Assembly (NCBI GenBank): GCA_907163375.1
Contig: CAJQUW010001431.1
Span: 186,001-250,000 of the forward strand
DNA from: Prostheceraeus crozeri
Taxonomy: Eukaryota > Platyhelminthes > Polycladida > Euryleptidae
DNA: 64,000 bases
Reading direction: 5' to 3'
The first letter of the stretch is position 1, and each line of letters starts with the position of its first letter. The position numbers and the translations under genes are program-made. Below, piece after piece: positions 13,604 to 25,485 of this stretch. The notes beneath the pieces were generated by a model that did not search any database, was not told the DNA's origin, and saw only the letters and a list, made by a program, of their open reading frames with translations.

Positions 13604-15125
13604 ACTTTTTTGTCATTTTTAAATACCTGGTTTTAAATGTTTAGTTGAAAAGTAGCTCCTCTTGTCCCTTTGAAATCTCCACGATATAGTGAATCTAAAC
13701 GATATAATTGAAATCCTATCCCCCGTAGATAATAAGACATGCGGTAATTGCGTCCTACGTAATACGTACCGTTGTGTATATTGGAAAATAAACATTATTG
13801 CATTAGTGAACATTTAACAACTGTCAAATCCATTCAAGCTCCAACACAAATCATTTATAGAGCCTGGAAATGTGTTGTCAAAGTCGATATTTATTAGTCC
13901 ACATAAGCAGACAATAACATTAGCCTATAACATTTCATTATTCAAAATAATTTGAAATTGAAATTAACAAAACATGTGTTTTTAACGCGAGCTGAGAAGT
14001 GAGAGCTAAAAAAGGTAGCTACATTTTGCATGCCAATTTTTGGGTTCCTTACATGCATCCTGTAATTTGTTTTTCATAATTCAAATCCTAGAGATGACAC
14101 CATTTATGTTGCAGCTTACATGGATACTTATTCTGCTGCTACTACCGCAAGGGATCTTATCACAACTAGATTTTCTCATTAAACATTATTATCACTTATC
14201 TGTCATTACTCGTATATACACTGAAATAATGCTGTGTAGCCTATACACTTCTAAAAGTATTCAACAAATTACAAATGTGCGTTTGGAATTCATACTATAG
14301 AGATCGATGGACTCAACATATTTTCGAAAAGTATTTCTATCACGTGATGTCATCTCTATCATATTCTGTCGGATAAACGATAATTAATGGATTTATTGGA
14401 CGTCAAAAAGTAACTATAGTAACACATGTCATGAAAGTTCATAAGAATTATTTTATCTCGTACATATGAAAAAGAATCTTCTATAAGGTTATTCTTTATC
14501 TTTGATATGTTAAATGATGCTCACTAATCTTCATCAATTTCTGCAAGCTTTGTTGCCGGATAGTTTAGCACAAAAGTATGCAGACTATCCTGACGGAATC
14601 AAGGATTAACCCAGGGGAAGGTGACAATGGAAAAGAAATTTGACTTTGTCGGGCTCTCGATTTCTAAGATGCGATTATCTCTGCTTAAGAACAATAAGAT
14701 ATTGAGATGCGAATGATTTTTTGATATTCAGCTATAAACTGGAATTTTCGGTCTATATCTCTGTTATTGAAGTATGAACTTAGTTTTGCAATCACAATTT
14801 GATAAATATGCGATTTATATGTCGATGACCTACCAGCAAATAGATATTTAACAAGGGTACTTTTATAGGTAATCTAATAAAATAATGCGGGTCATAGTTA
14901 ATCCAAAAAGTAAAAAGAAAACTCCCTTTTCTTTTGTGGTCGATTTCTGTTATACGTAGTCCTTAAGTATACAAATTCTACGATAATACGGCGTCCCACT
15001 CCTTCGACGGTCGATGGCAAACAAGATGGACCGTTTAAGATGTCATCGTTTGAAGTTTTCTATAAAGAATGGGTGATATAAGGAAATGTGTTGACTGTAT
15101 GAATGTTTATCGAATTGCGAAGATT
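13604..15125. other. No gene seen
   Basis: AT-rich DNA with no exon-like segment. A small hairpin-forming GGATAGT/ACTATCC pair occurs near 14560-14590. Confidence 0.5.
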
Positions 15126-15834
15126 GCAGTAATCCGGCAGCCAAAACGAGTTTCTGTAGGGAACGAGGTCGAAAGTGAGACTTTTACAGAATGATGTACA
15201 CCCTATGTCTACTACGAATCGACACGTCTGCCGAGTTCTAGTGAGTTCCTCTTCTTGTTAGACAGGATCAAAGAAAAACACGTGTAAATCCAATGAGACG
15301 CAGATTGCAGTTTTCAGCTAAAATGAAATTCTGTATGTTTTCTCTAATTAAATGAAAAGTATTAAGTCTAGAGTCATAATTTTTGACATGAAATGTCTTC
15401 AGGTCATTTCCTACGATGGGCATGTGATATTACGAAGCTTCTGATCGACAATATGTGAGAATGTGGTTGGATGTGGATAAAGTTGTCAAAAAAAGGCTCG
15501 CAAATCTAAATGTGTTTAGCTTTATAGATAGGGACGCATGAACATGAAAGTAAATGACCTGAAGACATTCCATGTCAAAAATTATGACTCTAGACTTAAT
15601 ACTTTTCGTTTAATTAGAGAAAACATACAGAATTTCATTTTAGCTGAAAACTGCCATCTGCGTCCCATTGGATTTGCATGTGTTTTTCTTTGATTTTGTG
15701 TGACAAGAAGAGGAACTCACTAGAACTCGGCAGACGTACAGATTCGAAGTAGGCATAGGATACACATCATTCTGTGAAAGTCTCACTTTCGGCCTCGTTC
15801 CCTACAGAAACTCGTTCTGGCTGCCGGACTACAG
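15126..15834. repeat. Long inverted repeat (foldback), arms about 285 bp
   Basis: The left arm at 15126-15411 is the reverse complement of the right arm at 15550-15834, with scattered substitutions and small indels. Matching landmarks are CCGGCAGCC/GGCTGCCGG at the outer edges, GAGTCATAATTTTTGACATG inside, and AGGTCATTT at the inner edges. The loop is about 138 bp with no open frame. A transcript of either strand would fold into a long, nearly continuous hairpin. No target duplication was evident. It may be a foldback transposon or an inverted duplication. A diverged single-arm copy lies near 35254-35305, so the sequence is a dispersed repeat. Confidence 0.88.
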
Positions 15835-17346
15835 TTTGAAAGTTCGAACTTGATATTTATTGTGGGTTTTAGGTAAGTGATTGCTTTTCCTTCTTTTATT
15901 CTTAAACTTATTATAATGCACTTATTACACATCTGTACATAAATGATATCAATGTGATATTAGCTTGTTATACTACGGGGCAGGTTGCGCAATAAATTGA
16001 TGTGATCACATCAGTGAGTGATGCATTTGAGAGTGAGAGTCATCATTGACAAGAAACAAAGAAGAGACGCTTTAAACTACGAGTATAAATTAAGCGATGC
16101 AACTTAAGTAGTGAGGCTTTTCTATTTATCAACTAAAGTTGTTAATCAATTTTACTGCTCACTTGATGGAATGACAATTATTTTTGAAGTATTGCATTTT
16201 CAGTGCCATACATACATGATTTCTGTAATCAAGCGCATAATACACTCGCACGATTGTGATGTTGACTGTAGATACCTGTAAATGAATTAAGCTACTTTGA
16301 CGTCGTATAAAACGGCAATGGAAACTCAATGAACATATAACTGTGCATGAACGAGTATGAAATTGGTTTTGAGATATTAGAACAACCTCCTTTTTGCATG
16401 CACTTAAATTTCTACTAGTGCTTTGTGATTTGTAGAAAACTCAAGAATTCAAACATTAGGTACAGCTTAGATTTCAGTTGCTGGGCATTTGTGTTTGTTA
16501 CATGCCAAAATATTCTATATTTATTGTGCTATAAATATTCTTTTCCAAATGATGTATTCACATTTAAAAGACTGTCTTCGAAGTCCTCGATTTCGTCATG
16601 AACTTCTCTAAGCCTCGTAAAATGAACAGGTCGATCATGCAGTACGACAATGCATTATGCTTATCAAAAGACAATAATCACTTGAATACATGCGCACAGC
16701 CTATAATTTATATCCAAAATCATGTTCCTTTCAAATATTCCCATCCTCTTTCCTTTTTGTGCCCGATAACTACGTCTATGCTATTGAATAATAGCATTCC
16801 ACAAGTTTCAACTACCACGGCCATTTTTAGGCTAACTATTGGGACTTCAATTCCGTTCTCGTTTATTTCCGATGATTTGTTTTACATGCAATTATGCATG
16901 CACTATTAGGTCGATTGAATGAGCCATCTTCCATAAGACCAACTTGTATCATTATGCATGCCTCAGACGGGTTGCTGGAGATTGAGCTGTTCACCACTTG
17001 AGATTAATATAAGAGCCGTAACCATTTGCATTCTGCAGCGATCACTTCAACAGCTACTTTCACACAGTATACTAGCACAATACACTCGCAATCGAAGGGC
17101 ATTGTTTATTATTCGTCACTTGATTTAGAATTAGTTTGCATATGAAGAGCACGCATTCTTCATATTCTTTATCAGTTATCAGAGTGCGTCTGTCTCTCTA
17201 AGTTGGACGTCATAGTCCTTCCTTAATTCTTTTGGCGTAATCACCTTTTTTCACTTTTGCGTCTGTCATGACCGCACCAAAACAGCGTCTATATGACACT
17301 AGGTCTGTCGTTCAATCTTCCTGACCTGTCCGGTCTGCTGTTGCAG
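15835..17346. other. No supported gene
   Basis: The 103-codon plus-strand frame at 16598-16909 has an ordinary chance length and no splice or domain support. The rest is AT-rich with no repeats seen. Confidence 0.45.
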
Positions 17347-17508
17347 ATGAAATCTATCGACACCATAATTTCTTTAACTGTTGATAGTAACAGCAGTTAT
17401 TTGAAATACATAATACGACGACGTGCTAAGTTTGACAAAATAAATCAATCGTGTATTCATTCAGCTTTAATTGTCTCACACCATTCATTCATATTAGAAA
17501 TGAGACTC
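17347..17508 (+). CDS. Candidate 162-nt internal exon, product unknown
   Basis: A pyrimidine-rich acceptor (CTGTCCGGTCTGCTGTTGCAG) is followed by 54 open codons and a donor, CTC|GTAAGA. Both boundaries are phase 0 and the length is divisible by three. The translation begins MKSIDTIISLTVDSN and contains a basic IIRRRAKF segment. No domain is recognised and no partner exon with compatible phase was found nearby. The two good splice sites around an open frame are the only evidence. Confidence 0.33.
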
Positions 17509-19836
17509 GTAAGATCTAATCAGGAGAGGTTTTGAGAACCAATCTGTATCAGTAAAAACATCCTGTATTCTAATGTCAATGGGTAAATACATCATGTAAA
17601 GTATGCATAAATCACATAGCTTGTTTTGTTATTCTACTGGGAAGGGACAATATATGGGCATTTATTAGATTCCCTTAATCAGACGTATCAATGTAAAATT
17701 TTGCTGCAGATCTTTTGCAGAACACAAAGGAATGTTCAGCTATTTGAAACATTCATGACTCAACTATCTATTCGCACAATAGACTTATTGCAACATGTTA
17801 GAAAAATATGAAATAACAATGGCAAGAACGAGAATCCTTTATCTGACTGGAGAATGTTGAATTCCTTGTTGTCTTTCATGTAATTTCTAACAAGCATTTG
17901 TCTTCGTGAAAAACTGTCACATTCCTTACTTTTCGAAGATCATTGATTGTCAATCTTTGTTTGTCATGTCAGCGACAAATTTGTTGCTTTCCAAAGAGAC
18001 CATCACAGGCATTGTTAACACCCGACTCAGATGTTGGATACTTCCTTTTTATAACACAACTGATCATTGCTATACAATCACATGTAGGCCTACACCGTTT
18101 CCAATACATTTTGGATTTAAATTCCCTCTGGTGCAAGACTTGTCTATGCGTGCGCAAATATAACTTTATATAAATAAAGGATGTGTCGATGCACTACAAA
18201 GGTAATGATTCCCAGTTAAAATAAAGATCATCAATCAAGATTATCAGTTAAATAAAGATTATCAATAAAATTTGTCAGTTGTCTCAAATGAGAGTTTTAG
18301 GAAGCTGATTATCAACTCCTAAACGGCCGCGAATAATGGCACACTGTTAGTTACCCTTCAGTGTATTTAAAAAAGGGCTGGACTGATGCACTTGAGAAAT
18401 TCTTATTTATGGCTATTTGTAGCCACACATGGTGGGAACCGAGTCAGGCCTAGGGCGGCTGGACACTTGGGAATACGAGTGGGCCGAGGATATTTGAGAT
18501 ACTTTTTGACATCCTTTTAAACTTGACATTTCCTCTAAACTGCGCTAGCACACAATCGAGTTTATTTTATTCGGTCTGAATCATGGCTATTATGACAAGC
18601 GATTACGATTCGAGAGATATACGCTATATACGCGTATTCGAGGATATACGCTTCTTTGACACACGAGCCAACTTCTATTCGGAAGAATAATCCATGAATG
18701 GATTCAAAGACCAGTGTGTTTTGTAGATATATTCATGAGAGGGATTTCTGCGAGATTGTATTACATAATCTTCACACTATTTAATTGGCGGGATATGCTA
18801 GTGATAACATAGAAATTTCCTTTGCCGGAAATCATAATTGAGATTTGAAAAGCAAACATGCCTTGACATGCTTCGAATACATGCATTTGCTGCACTCATC
18901 ACTAATTACACTGTGTGATCCGCTTGATAGCAGTCACTTAAATTTCGCACAATTTGGCGCGTTTAATGTTGAACTGGTTGCTCATTGTTCGATTGCAATG
19001 GTATCATGTCAGCAGATTGTACCATTTCATTAACGTTACATGTTCCAATGTTTCCTTTCTAGTCAAACAGAAGAGGGGACGACCTTTCTAATTCAGTGGT
19101 CACAGCATTTTGTAAAGATTAACGATTTTCATAGATACTCTTTAAGGGTAAAAGCCGTCATGCTGCATTTTTTAGAAATTTGAGTCTCCTGATGATCTAA
19201 TACATGTAGCAACATTGGCATAGATCGGCGCATAGCCGAGCAGCTGAAATTGCATCAACAAACAGCTGTTGTCTATTCTAGTCTCACCGACTAAAAGCGA
19301 AAAATTGATGTGCTATGGCTGAAGCCACAAAAACTGAAATTGCCGATTGCCTTGGCTTTTTTCAACACTTCCACTTCTTTCGCGGATCAGTAAAGTTTAT
19401 ATATCTTCAGCTTGATCACCTGTGTTCAATGCATGTAGTGTATGAATAATATGAAAATATATGTATGATTGCTATATGATTGCTAGTGATATGAAGTTGT
19501 ACAGCTCCAGCGATATATTCAAACTTCAGCTGCATAACTGATTACAACACAAATCCGCCTGAATAACTGCTTGTCTAACCTGTGCTAATTGACACAGACT
19601 GGTTACTTTTGTGTTGACGCTCTCTATAGTTAACATATCCATGAATGATTTTGGGCTGCACATGTGAAAAGACAACAAGATAATTTTTAGCGTCAACAAT
19701 TGAAAGTGCATAAATGAAAAAATGATCATTTTGTCGATTCACATTCGACAGCCAAAATAATTATTCCTCTGATACTTTGCTGTTGTGGTGTTATTATTTC
19801 TTGTTGGCACACAGTTTTCAAATAATACAGCTACAT
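17509..19836. other. No supported gene
   Basis: Overlapping frames on both strands at 17906-18173 are mutually exclusive shadows. A degenerate two-copy repeat of about 30 bp (CAGTTAAATAAAGATTATCA-like) lies at 18216-18285. Near 18618-18652 the octamer ATATACGC recurs. Confidence 0.45.
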
Positions 19837-20003
19837 CTAAGAATAGTCTTTATTTAACTTACAATAGCTAGAATTGCACTTTATTCCATTGATTTGGCCA
19901 CGAAACATGTTGGCAGTATCACACATAATGCGCTTAGTGTAAAGAGTTTTTCTAGGGTAGAAATAGCAATGACAACACTGCTTCGGGTTCATGCATGTCA
20001 AAT
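19837..20003 (-). CDS. Candidate cysteine-rich terminal exon
   Basis: A minus-strand frame of about 54 codons follows a possible acceptor (TTTATAG at 20004-20010) and ends at TAG 19837-19839. With the in-frame methionine at 19990-19992 it gives 51 residues. These are unusually rich in cysteine: CCHC near the start, then single cysteines in RIMCDTANMF, GIKCNSS and YCKLN. That spacing would suit a small secreted disulfide-bonded domain, but no known domain is recognised and no signal peptide is present in this exon. The length alone is within chance expectation, so this is tentative. Confidence 0.25.
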
Positions 20004-22441
20004 CTATAAAGTTGATTTACAAAAATTCAATAATATCAGCGAATGATAATTGTCAGCATTTTGAACTAGATAGTTACAACTATTTGTCCTTGTGATTTTT
20101 CTGCTGAAAATGTTTGTGGATAATAGATAATGTGGATATATAGAGGAAACACGGGTCCCATGGCTCCTATTTTTAAAATTCCTCTCATCTCACATCTTTT
20201 TAAAATATCTCAAGTTTATTATAATCACTCTAATGCCAACCATCAATTGATAAAGTAGCAACATTTAATTAGATGAAATACAGCTCGAATAACCTACCAC
20301 AGATATGTAACAGGGGGTCATGGAACACATGCATACCTTAAAATAAAAAGTAAATCTGTTAGTTATGATAATTATATATCAAACTGAATTGATAGGGAAG
20401 AACTGAGAAATAGAAGGCATGGATTTCTACAATAATCATGAGGCCGATAGACAACTCAGCAACGGCTAGAGTAAGCTTAGAAAGCAGTGGCTAATTAGAA
20501 ATCTCTCAACAGCCTTGTGCGCTTTGTATAGTCAAATAAAGACAGTTGTCCTGGTCTGAAACCACTGCAATTTTTGGATTTTCTAACCAATCTATCGAGC
20601 GTCCGCTTCAACAATGTGAGACATACCATAGATATTTAGCTGTAATCATATTGTTGGGCTTTCTTTAACCTTACCCGGTGTCAATAAATGGACATATAAT
20701 TCCATTGTAATAGGTAAATAACATTTGATATTTTACATAGTTGCTAGCGATATAAAGACTTTCTATAAAGTGAATAACCTTGATTTTTGAATATTACTGC
20801 CTCAAATATATGATGAGGACCTGAAGAATGATGAAGGACCCACACCTTCAGGAATCCGCAATCACCCTGTTCGATGAAAAGTAACCACTAAAGCCAGTAA
20901 TGTTGTGAGACACAATGCGGGTGTTAGTCATTTTGTTACACAACTATGAGATTATAAAATTAACATGTGGAGCAGATTAGGGGATAACATCTAATCAAGT
21001 AATGAATAAGTTTTGGAAATCAGAACATTAGAATTGTTGAAGTTAAAATCAATGTGTTTGCTGCACACACAGAAATTAGTATTTTGGAAAAATATTCATG
21101 GACGAATATTTGCTTATTTAAGGGCACATTTCCATATGCCACATTAGTGTGGATAATGAATAGGGTCTTAGGAAATATAAAATCGGTTCTTTTCAGTACT
21201 AAAATGATTAAAAGAAATCTAACAATAGTCCTAGATTACTTCAATCTATTCTACATGCACAGGCTTGCATGATTGATAATAGAAATTTAGCTATGTGTAT
21301 TGTCATTATACCATTTTGAATCATTTTCATTCATTGATTGTTAGTCATTTTTCAGTCATTTCATCTTTTTATATTCAAGAGCATGCTAGTTGCATACATG
21401 TATTGTGCATTACACAGTAGGCATGTCATGCATAAAATACAGCTGCAGATTCTCAAAATTTTGTATTCGACATAATTCAGACGTTCTCCGAGCTTTCACT
21501 ATTTTAATGACTTTCAAGAAATTTCATGTAAATGATGCATACTCATCATGAAATAGTATCATTGCAGAATGAAACTGAAAAGATGACATGGTCGAGATGC
21601 TCTTTATCCAGTTTTTAGATTTTGATCGGACGGGGAATAAGTCGTCTACTGAGAGAAAAAATATATATATAATGTATATATTAATCAACGTTTCGCGATC
21701 AGCTTCAACTCGATAAAATTGAATAAAAAATTAAATAAAAAAGGAATAAAGTGGACTTAGTTCTGATAGACCTGAGTTAATCTCAGCCGCTTCAAAAGCA
21801 TGGCGTGTGTCTAAGTTATGATTTTGACGTCGCAATATATTGTATTCGAAGGCTTCGAAAATATTCAAGGATTGTCGATGTGATCACTTCACATTGCATG
21901 CATCGCACCATAATGTCTTTATGTTCTCCCACTTGTATATGTAACTACGTTCTTAATTATTTCCCTGCCACGGCTAGATGAATTTTCATTTTTATTTCTC
22001 TTTATAGATTGTTGATTGGGAATCGAAAATGCTTTCTAAACCTCATTCAAGTAGAAAAGAATTTTTTCTATGTATCATTAGGCAAACGCTATGAGTCTAC
22101 TATTCACAGTATACATTAAGACAATTATTGCAGCATGTTTCTTATTTATTTAATGAACTGCTTTATCATTATTACATCATGCATGTTCTGCACCATGTAT
22201 ATATTTGAAAATTACAGTTAACTGTAATAAGACATCAGCATAAACATTAAAAGAAAACATCGGTCATCTTTTTGTCAACATGATATTGTTTAATAATTAT
22301 TGCAGACGGTTATTGCAGAAAGGATATTTCGGATAATTTTCACCAATCACGTTTGCTATTCTTGCAAATAACACATTCCATTCTCTGTTCTGGTCTGACA
22401 TTTGAAAGGCTAATTCTAAACCTGTTATATGATTAAATTCA
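20004..22441. other. No gene seen
   Basis: AT-rich sequence containing a short TA run near 21660-21682 and no exon-like segment that I can support. Confidence 0.5.
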
Positions 22442-22948
22442 TCAGAATCTTAGAATCTTAGGAACTATATACTCAGCGTTCCGCCGGTTAATTGCGATTG
22501 ACAGATACCGTGACAATGATCTGTGTTTCATCTCAGTGAGGGGAAACGCTGCGTTAAAATTAGCGCTTCTATTGTACTGTTGTTGATGATGCACTTTTCT
22601 CGTCTCCTCATTACTCTTCATTTCGCTGTTGATTTTCTTGACATCATCCTCCAGTGTTTCACTTGAACCTTTATCTTGTCCGCCTATGGTCAGGCTTGTC
22701 GAATGATGAGGCAGTGTCAGGTTTGTCCTTGTGAACTGGATTCGAATTGATGGGAAGGGTAAGCCAATTGAGATACTACTTGGCGTGCCTAAAGAAAGAC
22801 GATTCATTATAAAGCTTCTAGAGAAGGGTCTTTTGTCATTTCGATCAAATTGTTTGCGTTTCTTCACCAAATCGCAAGTCGTTTGCGCCAGCCTCTCATT
22901 TGCATATTTCGCTCTCGTATTAAGCCTTCCACAAAGCCTAATTATCTC
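22442..22948 (-). CDS. Open frame of 168 codons, probable terminal exon, product unknown
   Basis: The minus-strand frame is open from just after a TGA at 22949-22951 to TGA at 22442-22444. That is unusually long for DNA this rich in A and T; a rough estimate of the chance expectation is a few hundredths over the whole window. The first ATG in frame is well inside the frame (FIMNRLSLG), so the 5' part would be reached by splicing. Candidate acceptors are CTTCTGAG and ATAATTAG near 22936-22950. The protein has basic segments (KYANERLAQ, VKKRKQFDR), a Ser/Thr-rich middle and an acidic-polar stretch (SSETLEDDVKKINSE). No family is recognised. A 105-codon plus-strand frame at 22731-23048 overlaps it and is taken as its shadow. 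Confidence 0.45.
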   Translation of the reverse strand, partial: EIIRLCGRLNTRAKYANERLAQTTCDLVKKRKQFDRNDKRPFSRSFIMNRLSLGTPSSISIGLPFPSIRIQFTRTNLTLPHHSTSLTIGGQDKGSSETLEDDVKKINSEMKSNEETRKVHHQQQYNRSANFNAAFPLTEMKHRSLSRYLSIAINRRNAEYIVPKILRF

Positions 22949-22951
22949 TCA

Positions 22952-24121
22952 GAAGATAGACTTGGACGAAAAAGTGGGAAAAATTAAATTTAGACCAAGT
23001 AAACCCAAAGTCTTTGGCATAATAAAATTATTGGCGGACTACAATTAGATCTGAGTATTGTTATCGCGTTTGTCTTAGCCAACTTGGAAAGTGATTGCCA
23101 AGTGAGTCTATGAAGAGGACAAGACGACATTGAGTAGCTCTACTCGCATCCTATCAGGTGTTAGGGTAAGTGACATTTTCGTCTCTTGTTGTCCGATGTA
23201 AGCGCTTGTTTTTCTCATTACGCGGAAGTACAAACAGCTCTGCAGTTAAAACAGAGTTGGAAGAGGCCCGGATTTTTTATGATCTGCAGTAGACCGCTGA
23301 TATCATCTCACAAAAGCTCGGAATGAATTAATTTTAATTTCTCTCTTGCTTTTCTCTTTGATATTTTCTTAAGATTTTGACATTCATTATTTATCTTACT
23401 TTACGCAAGTGCGATTACTGATCAGTTTGATTAATCTGTGAGATTTATATTGTGTAGATGATAGCTTTTGCTCAATTCAGTTGGGAAATTGTCGCACAAA
23501 ACTTTTGAAGTTCGGTTTCTCCTAGAATTTACAGTATTTACTTTTGAGATTGTTTGCAATATTTAGACACCTAAGTACTTCTTAGCCATGTTGTGGTACA
23601 TCAGGTAATCTAAGTTTATTTGAGGGGATTTTTTGTTCAATTTTCAAATGAAATAACAACATTCCTACCATAGAATACATTCTGCTAATCTTATTGTCAT
23701 CAATGAGGATTACTTACTATAATGCATGAAAAATAAATGATTAAGTAATCATATAAATCAGCTCCGCTTTTAATCAGTCAACTGTGGTTATTTGAAGTAA
23801 TTGGAACCATTAATTTTTCAAAATGCTTCAGAATGAAATGTGATCATACAAGACATTCTTTAAACTACGAGTATGTCACATTCAGAACATAGCATTCATT
23901 GGAAGATAAATTTCTAATACGAGAAGCGCGTTGTCCATTAAATGTATCCCAAACATTATCATTATGCTACATCAGAGTTTGATACGGGTCAGTTTGAGGC
24001 CGCAGAATCAGATGTAGACTTTTATTTCTTGGTCTGTCCGTTGAAGAATTATTGCAACATCGTAATGGATAAAAAGTTCTTTGTTTGACATTTTCATTGC
24101 CAACGTAGAAAAGATTGCGCT
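22952..24121. other. No gene seen
   Basis: AT-rich flank of the preceding open frame. Possible donor-like sequences (CCAA|GTGAGT near 23101 and TTAGG|GTAAGT near 23167) occur without open exons. Confidence 0.45.
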
Positions 24122-24129
24122 ATTGAACC

Positions 24130-24846
24130 CAGAGATGGAAACCGGCCGCCGGCCTTGCCGGCTTTTGCTTTTTTAAGTAATCAGCAAATTTATCACCAAT
24201 CAAGAGATTTCGTTGTTTGAGGAACGTCTTTTGATCTCTCAGTTAAGCAAATTTAACTTTTCTATTATTTGATTTATTAGCTTGCATCTTTCAGCATATT
24301 AGAAGTGATTTTAGTTAACAATTACATTTGTGTTGATTTTGAAAATACCTACAGTCAACCCTCGTTTAATCGGACTACTATAATTAAGACTTCCGAAAAG
24401 ATACATCGTCTCTCTTCCCTCTTATTGAATACCTACAATATTATTCATTAGGATCCGGATTATTACGGATCTAGAAACGGTTACGCTAGAAAATATCATT
24501 CTCTTATTCAACGATGAACAAATGCGTGACCAAAAGTTCGTTCAAGAATTTGGCTAACCGTATACTTATCACATCAATTTTTCGGATAATCAATAGTCAG
24601 GCTTAGATTTGTTCCCTATTCCTATCAGTGAAAGGCATTCGTTCAAAGAGTACCTTATAAAAATTATTATATATTGCATCATCAGCAGTTTAGTGACTTG
24701 CTACTGGTGCGAAACTGGCCTGACGTGGGATTGTTGCCGGCCTTTACATGGAGGTTACCGGACCAGCCTGAGGTTAGACTGCTGCCTGCCTGTTGCCGGC
24801 CGCCGGACCGACCCGGCCGGACAATCTCGGCCGGTTTCCATCTCTG
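24130..24846. mobile_element. hAT-type MITE C (CCGGCC family)
   Basis: The two ends share 19 identical inverted bases, CAGAGATGGAAACCGGCCG. They are bounded by a perfect 8-bp duplication, ATTGAACC, at 24122-24129 and 24847-24854. Both subterminal regions are strikingly GC-rich, with repeated CCGGCC/GCCGGC motifs (24141-24166 on the left; dispersed at 24736-24836 on the right), while the core of about 500 bp is ordinary AT-rich DNA. There is no coding capacity. The near-identical ends suggest more recent activity than that of element A. Confidence 0.9.
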
Positions 24847-25117
24847 ATTGAACCCACACCCACCATACAATAAACATGACAATCAGTAATAGAAAATTAG
24901 AACTAAATCCACTACAAGCAAGCTGTGACTACCTACAAGCAAAAGCACGTGCATATAAACTTAGATAACATGTACATGCATGTAGCTGGAAAATGTGCCA
25001 ACTTCTAGGATGAAACAAAGTTTGTGCAAGATGATATTGATTGAGTTAATAATACCATATCAATCATCACTTTCATAATACACATAATACATCTGAATTT
25101 AATACATAGGTACATCT

Positions 25118-25471
25118 TCAGCAAATACCGTCAAAATGAGAGGAATATCCTAAGGTTATTGGGATACAGCAACTGTTGCCTGTTGCGGAACAGAAATTAG
25201 ACTCATTGGCTGCGGTTCGGACGGTTAAACATCCTTTCCACAACACCCATAGACAATAACTGTGTGATCGACTTGTGGCATTGCGGACAATACGATCAAT
25301 GTCAATGCCATTTAGTCCAGCAGAAGTAAATTTATAGGAAGGTTTTGTTGTTTTTATTGAGTTTATTGTACTATGCGTATTACACAGCCTCGAAGAGACT
25401 GAATGATAGATAAGTAGTGATCTAGCTGAAAACTTGTTTCGTACGATATCATCATTCTGAATTAAAAACAA
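25118..25471 (-). CDS. Unassigned 117-codon open frame
   Basis: This minus-strand frame has a moderately cysteine-rich C-terminal half (SYCLW, WKGCLTV, NFCSATGNSCC). It faintly recalls a Cys-rich N-terminal module that I associate with some transposon-encoded proteins, but this is an impression and not a domain assignment. The length is around the chance maximum for this window. No splice sites or neighbouring fragments confirm it. It may be a decayed mobile-element fragment. Confidence 0.18.
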   Translation of the reverse strand: MFLIQNDDIVRNKFSARSLLIYHSVSSRLCNTHSTINSIKTTKPSYKFTSAGLNGIDIDRIVRNATSRSHSYCLWVLWKGCLTVRTAANESNFCSATGNSCCIPITLGYSSHFDGIC

Positions 25472-25485
25472 TCTCTCTCTCTCTC
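25472..25485. repeat. (TC)7 microsatellite
   Basis: An uninterrupted TC dinucleotide run. Confidence 0.9.

Noticed and set aside
16598..16909. 103-codon plus-strand frame
   Set aside because: About five frames this long are expected by chance in DNA of this composition; no splice sites or motif.
22731..23048. 105-codon plus-strand frame
   Set aside because: It is the shadow of the longer 168-codon minus-strand frame over part of its length and has no motif.
23066..23171. Possible tiny exons near CTTAG...GTGAGT and TCAG...GTAAGT
   Set aside because: The segments are 20-odd bases, with no link in phase to the open frame on the other strand.
16070..23874. Shared 17-mer CTTTAAACTACGAGTAT at 16070 and 23858
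   Set aside because: The similarity does not extend beyond the word; a coincidental match of this size is not rare enough to claim a repeat family.
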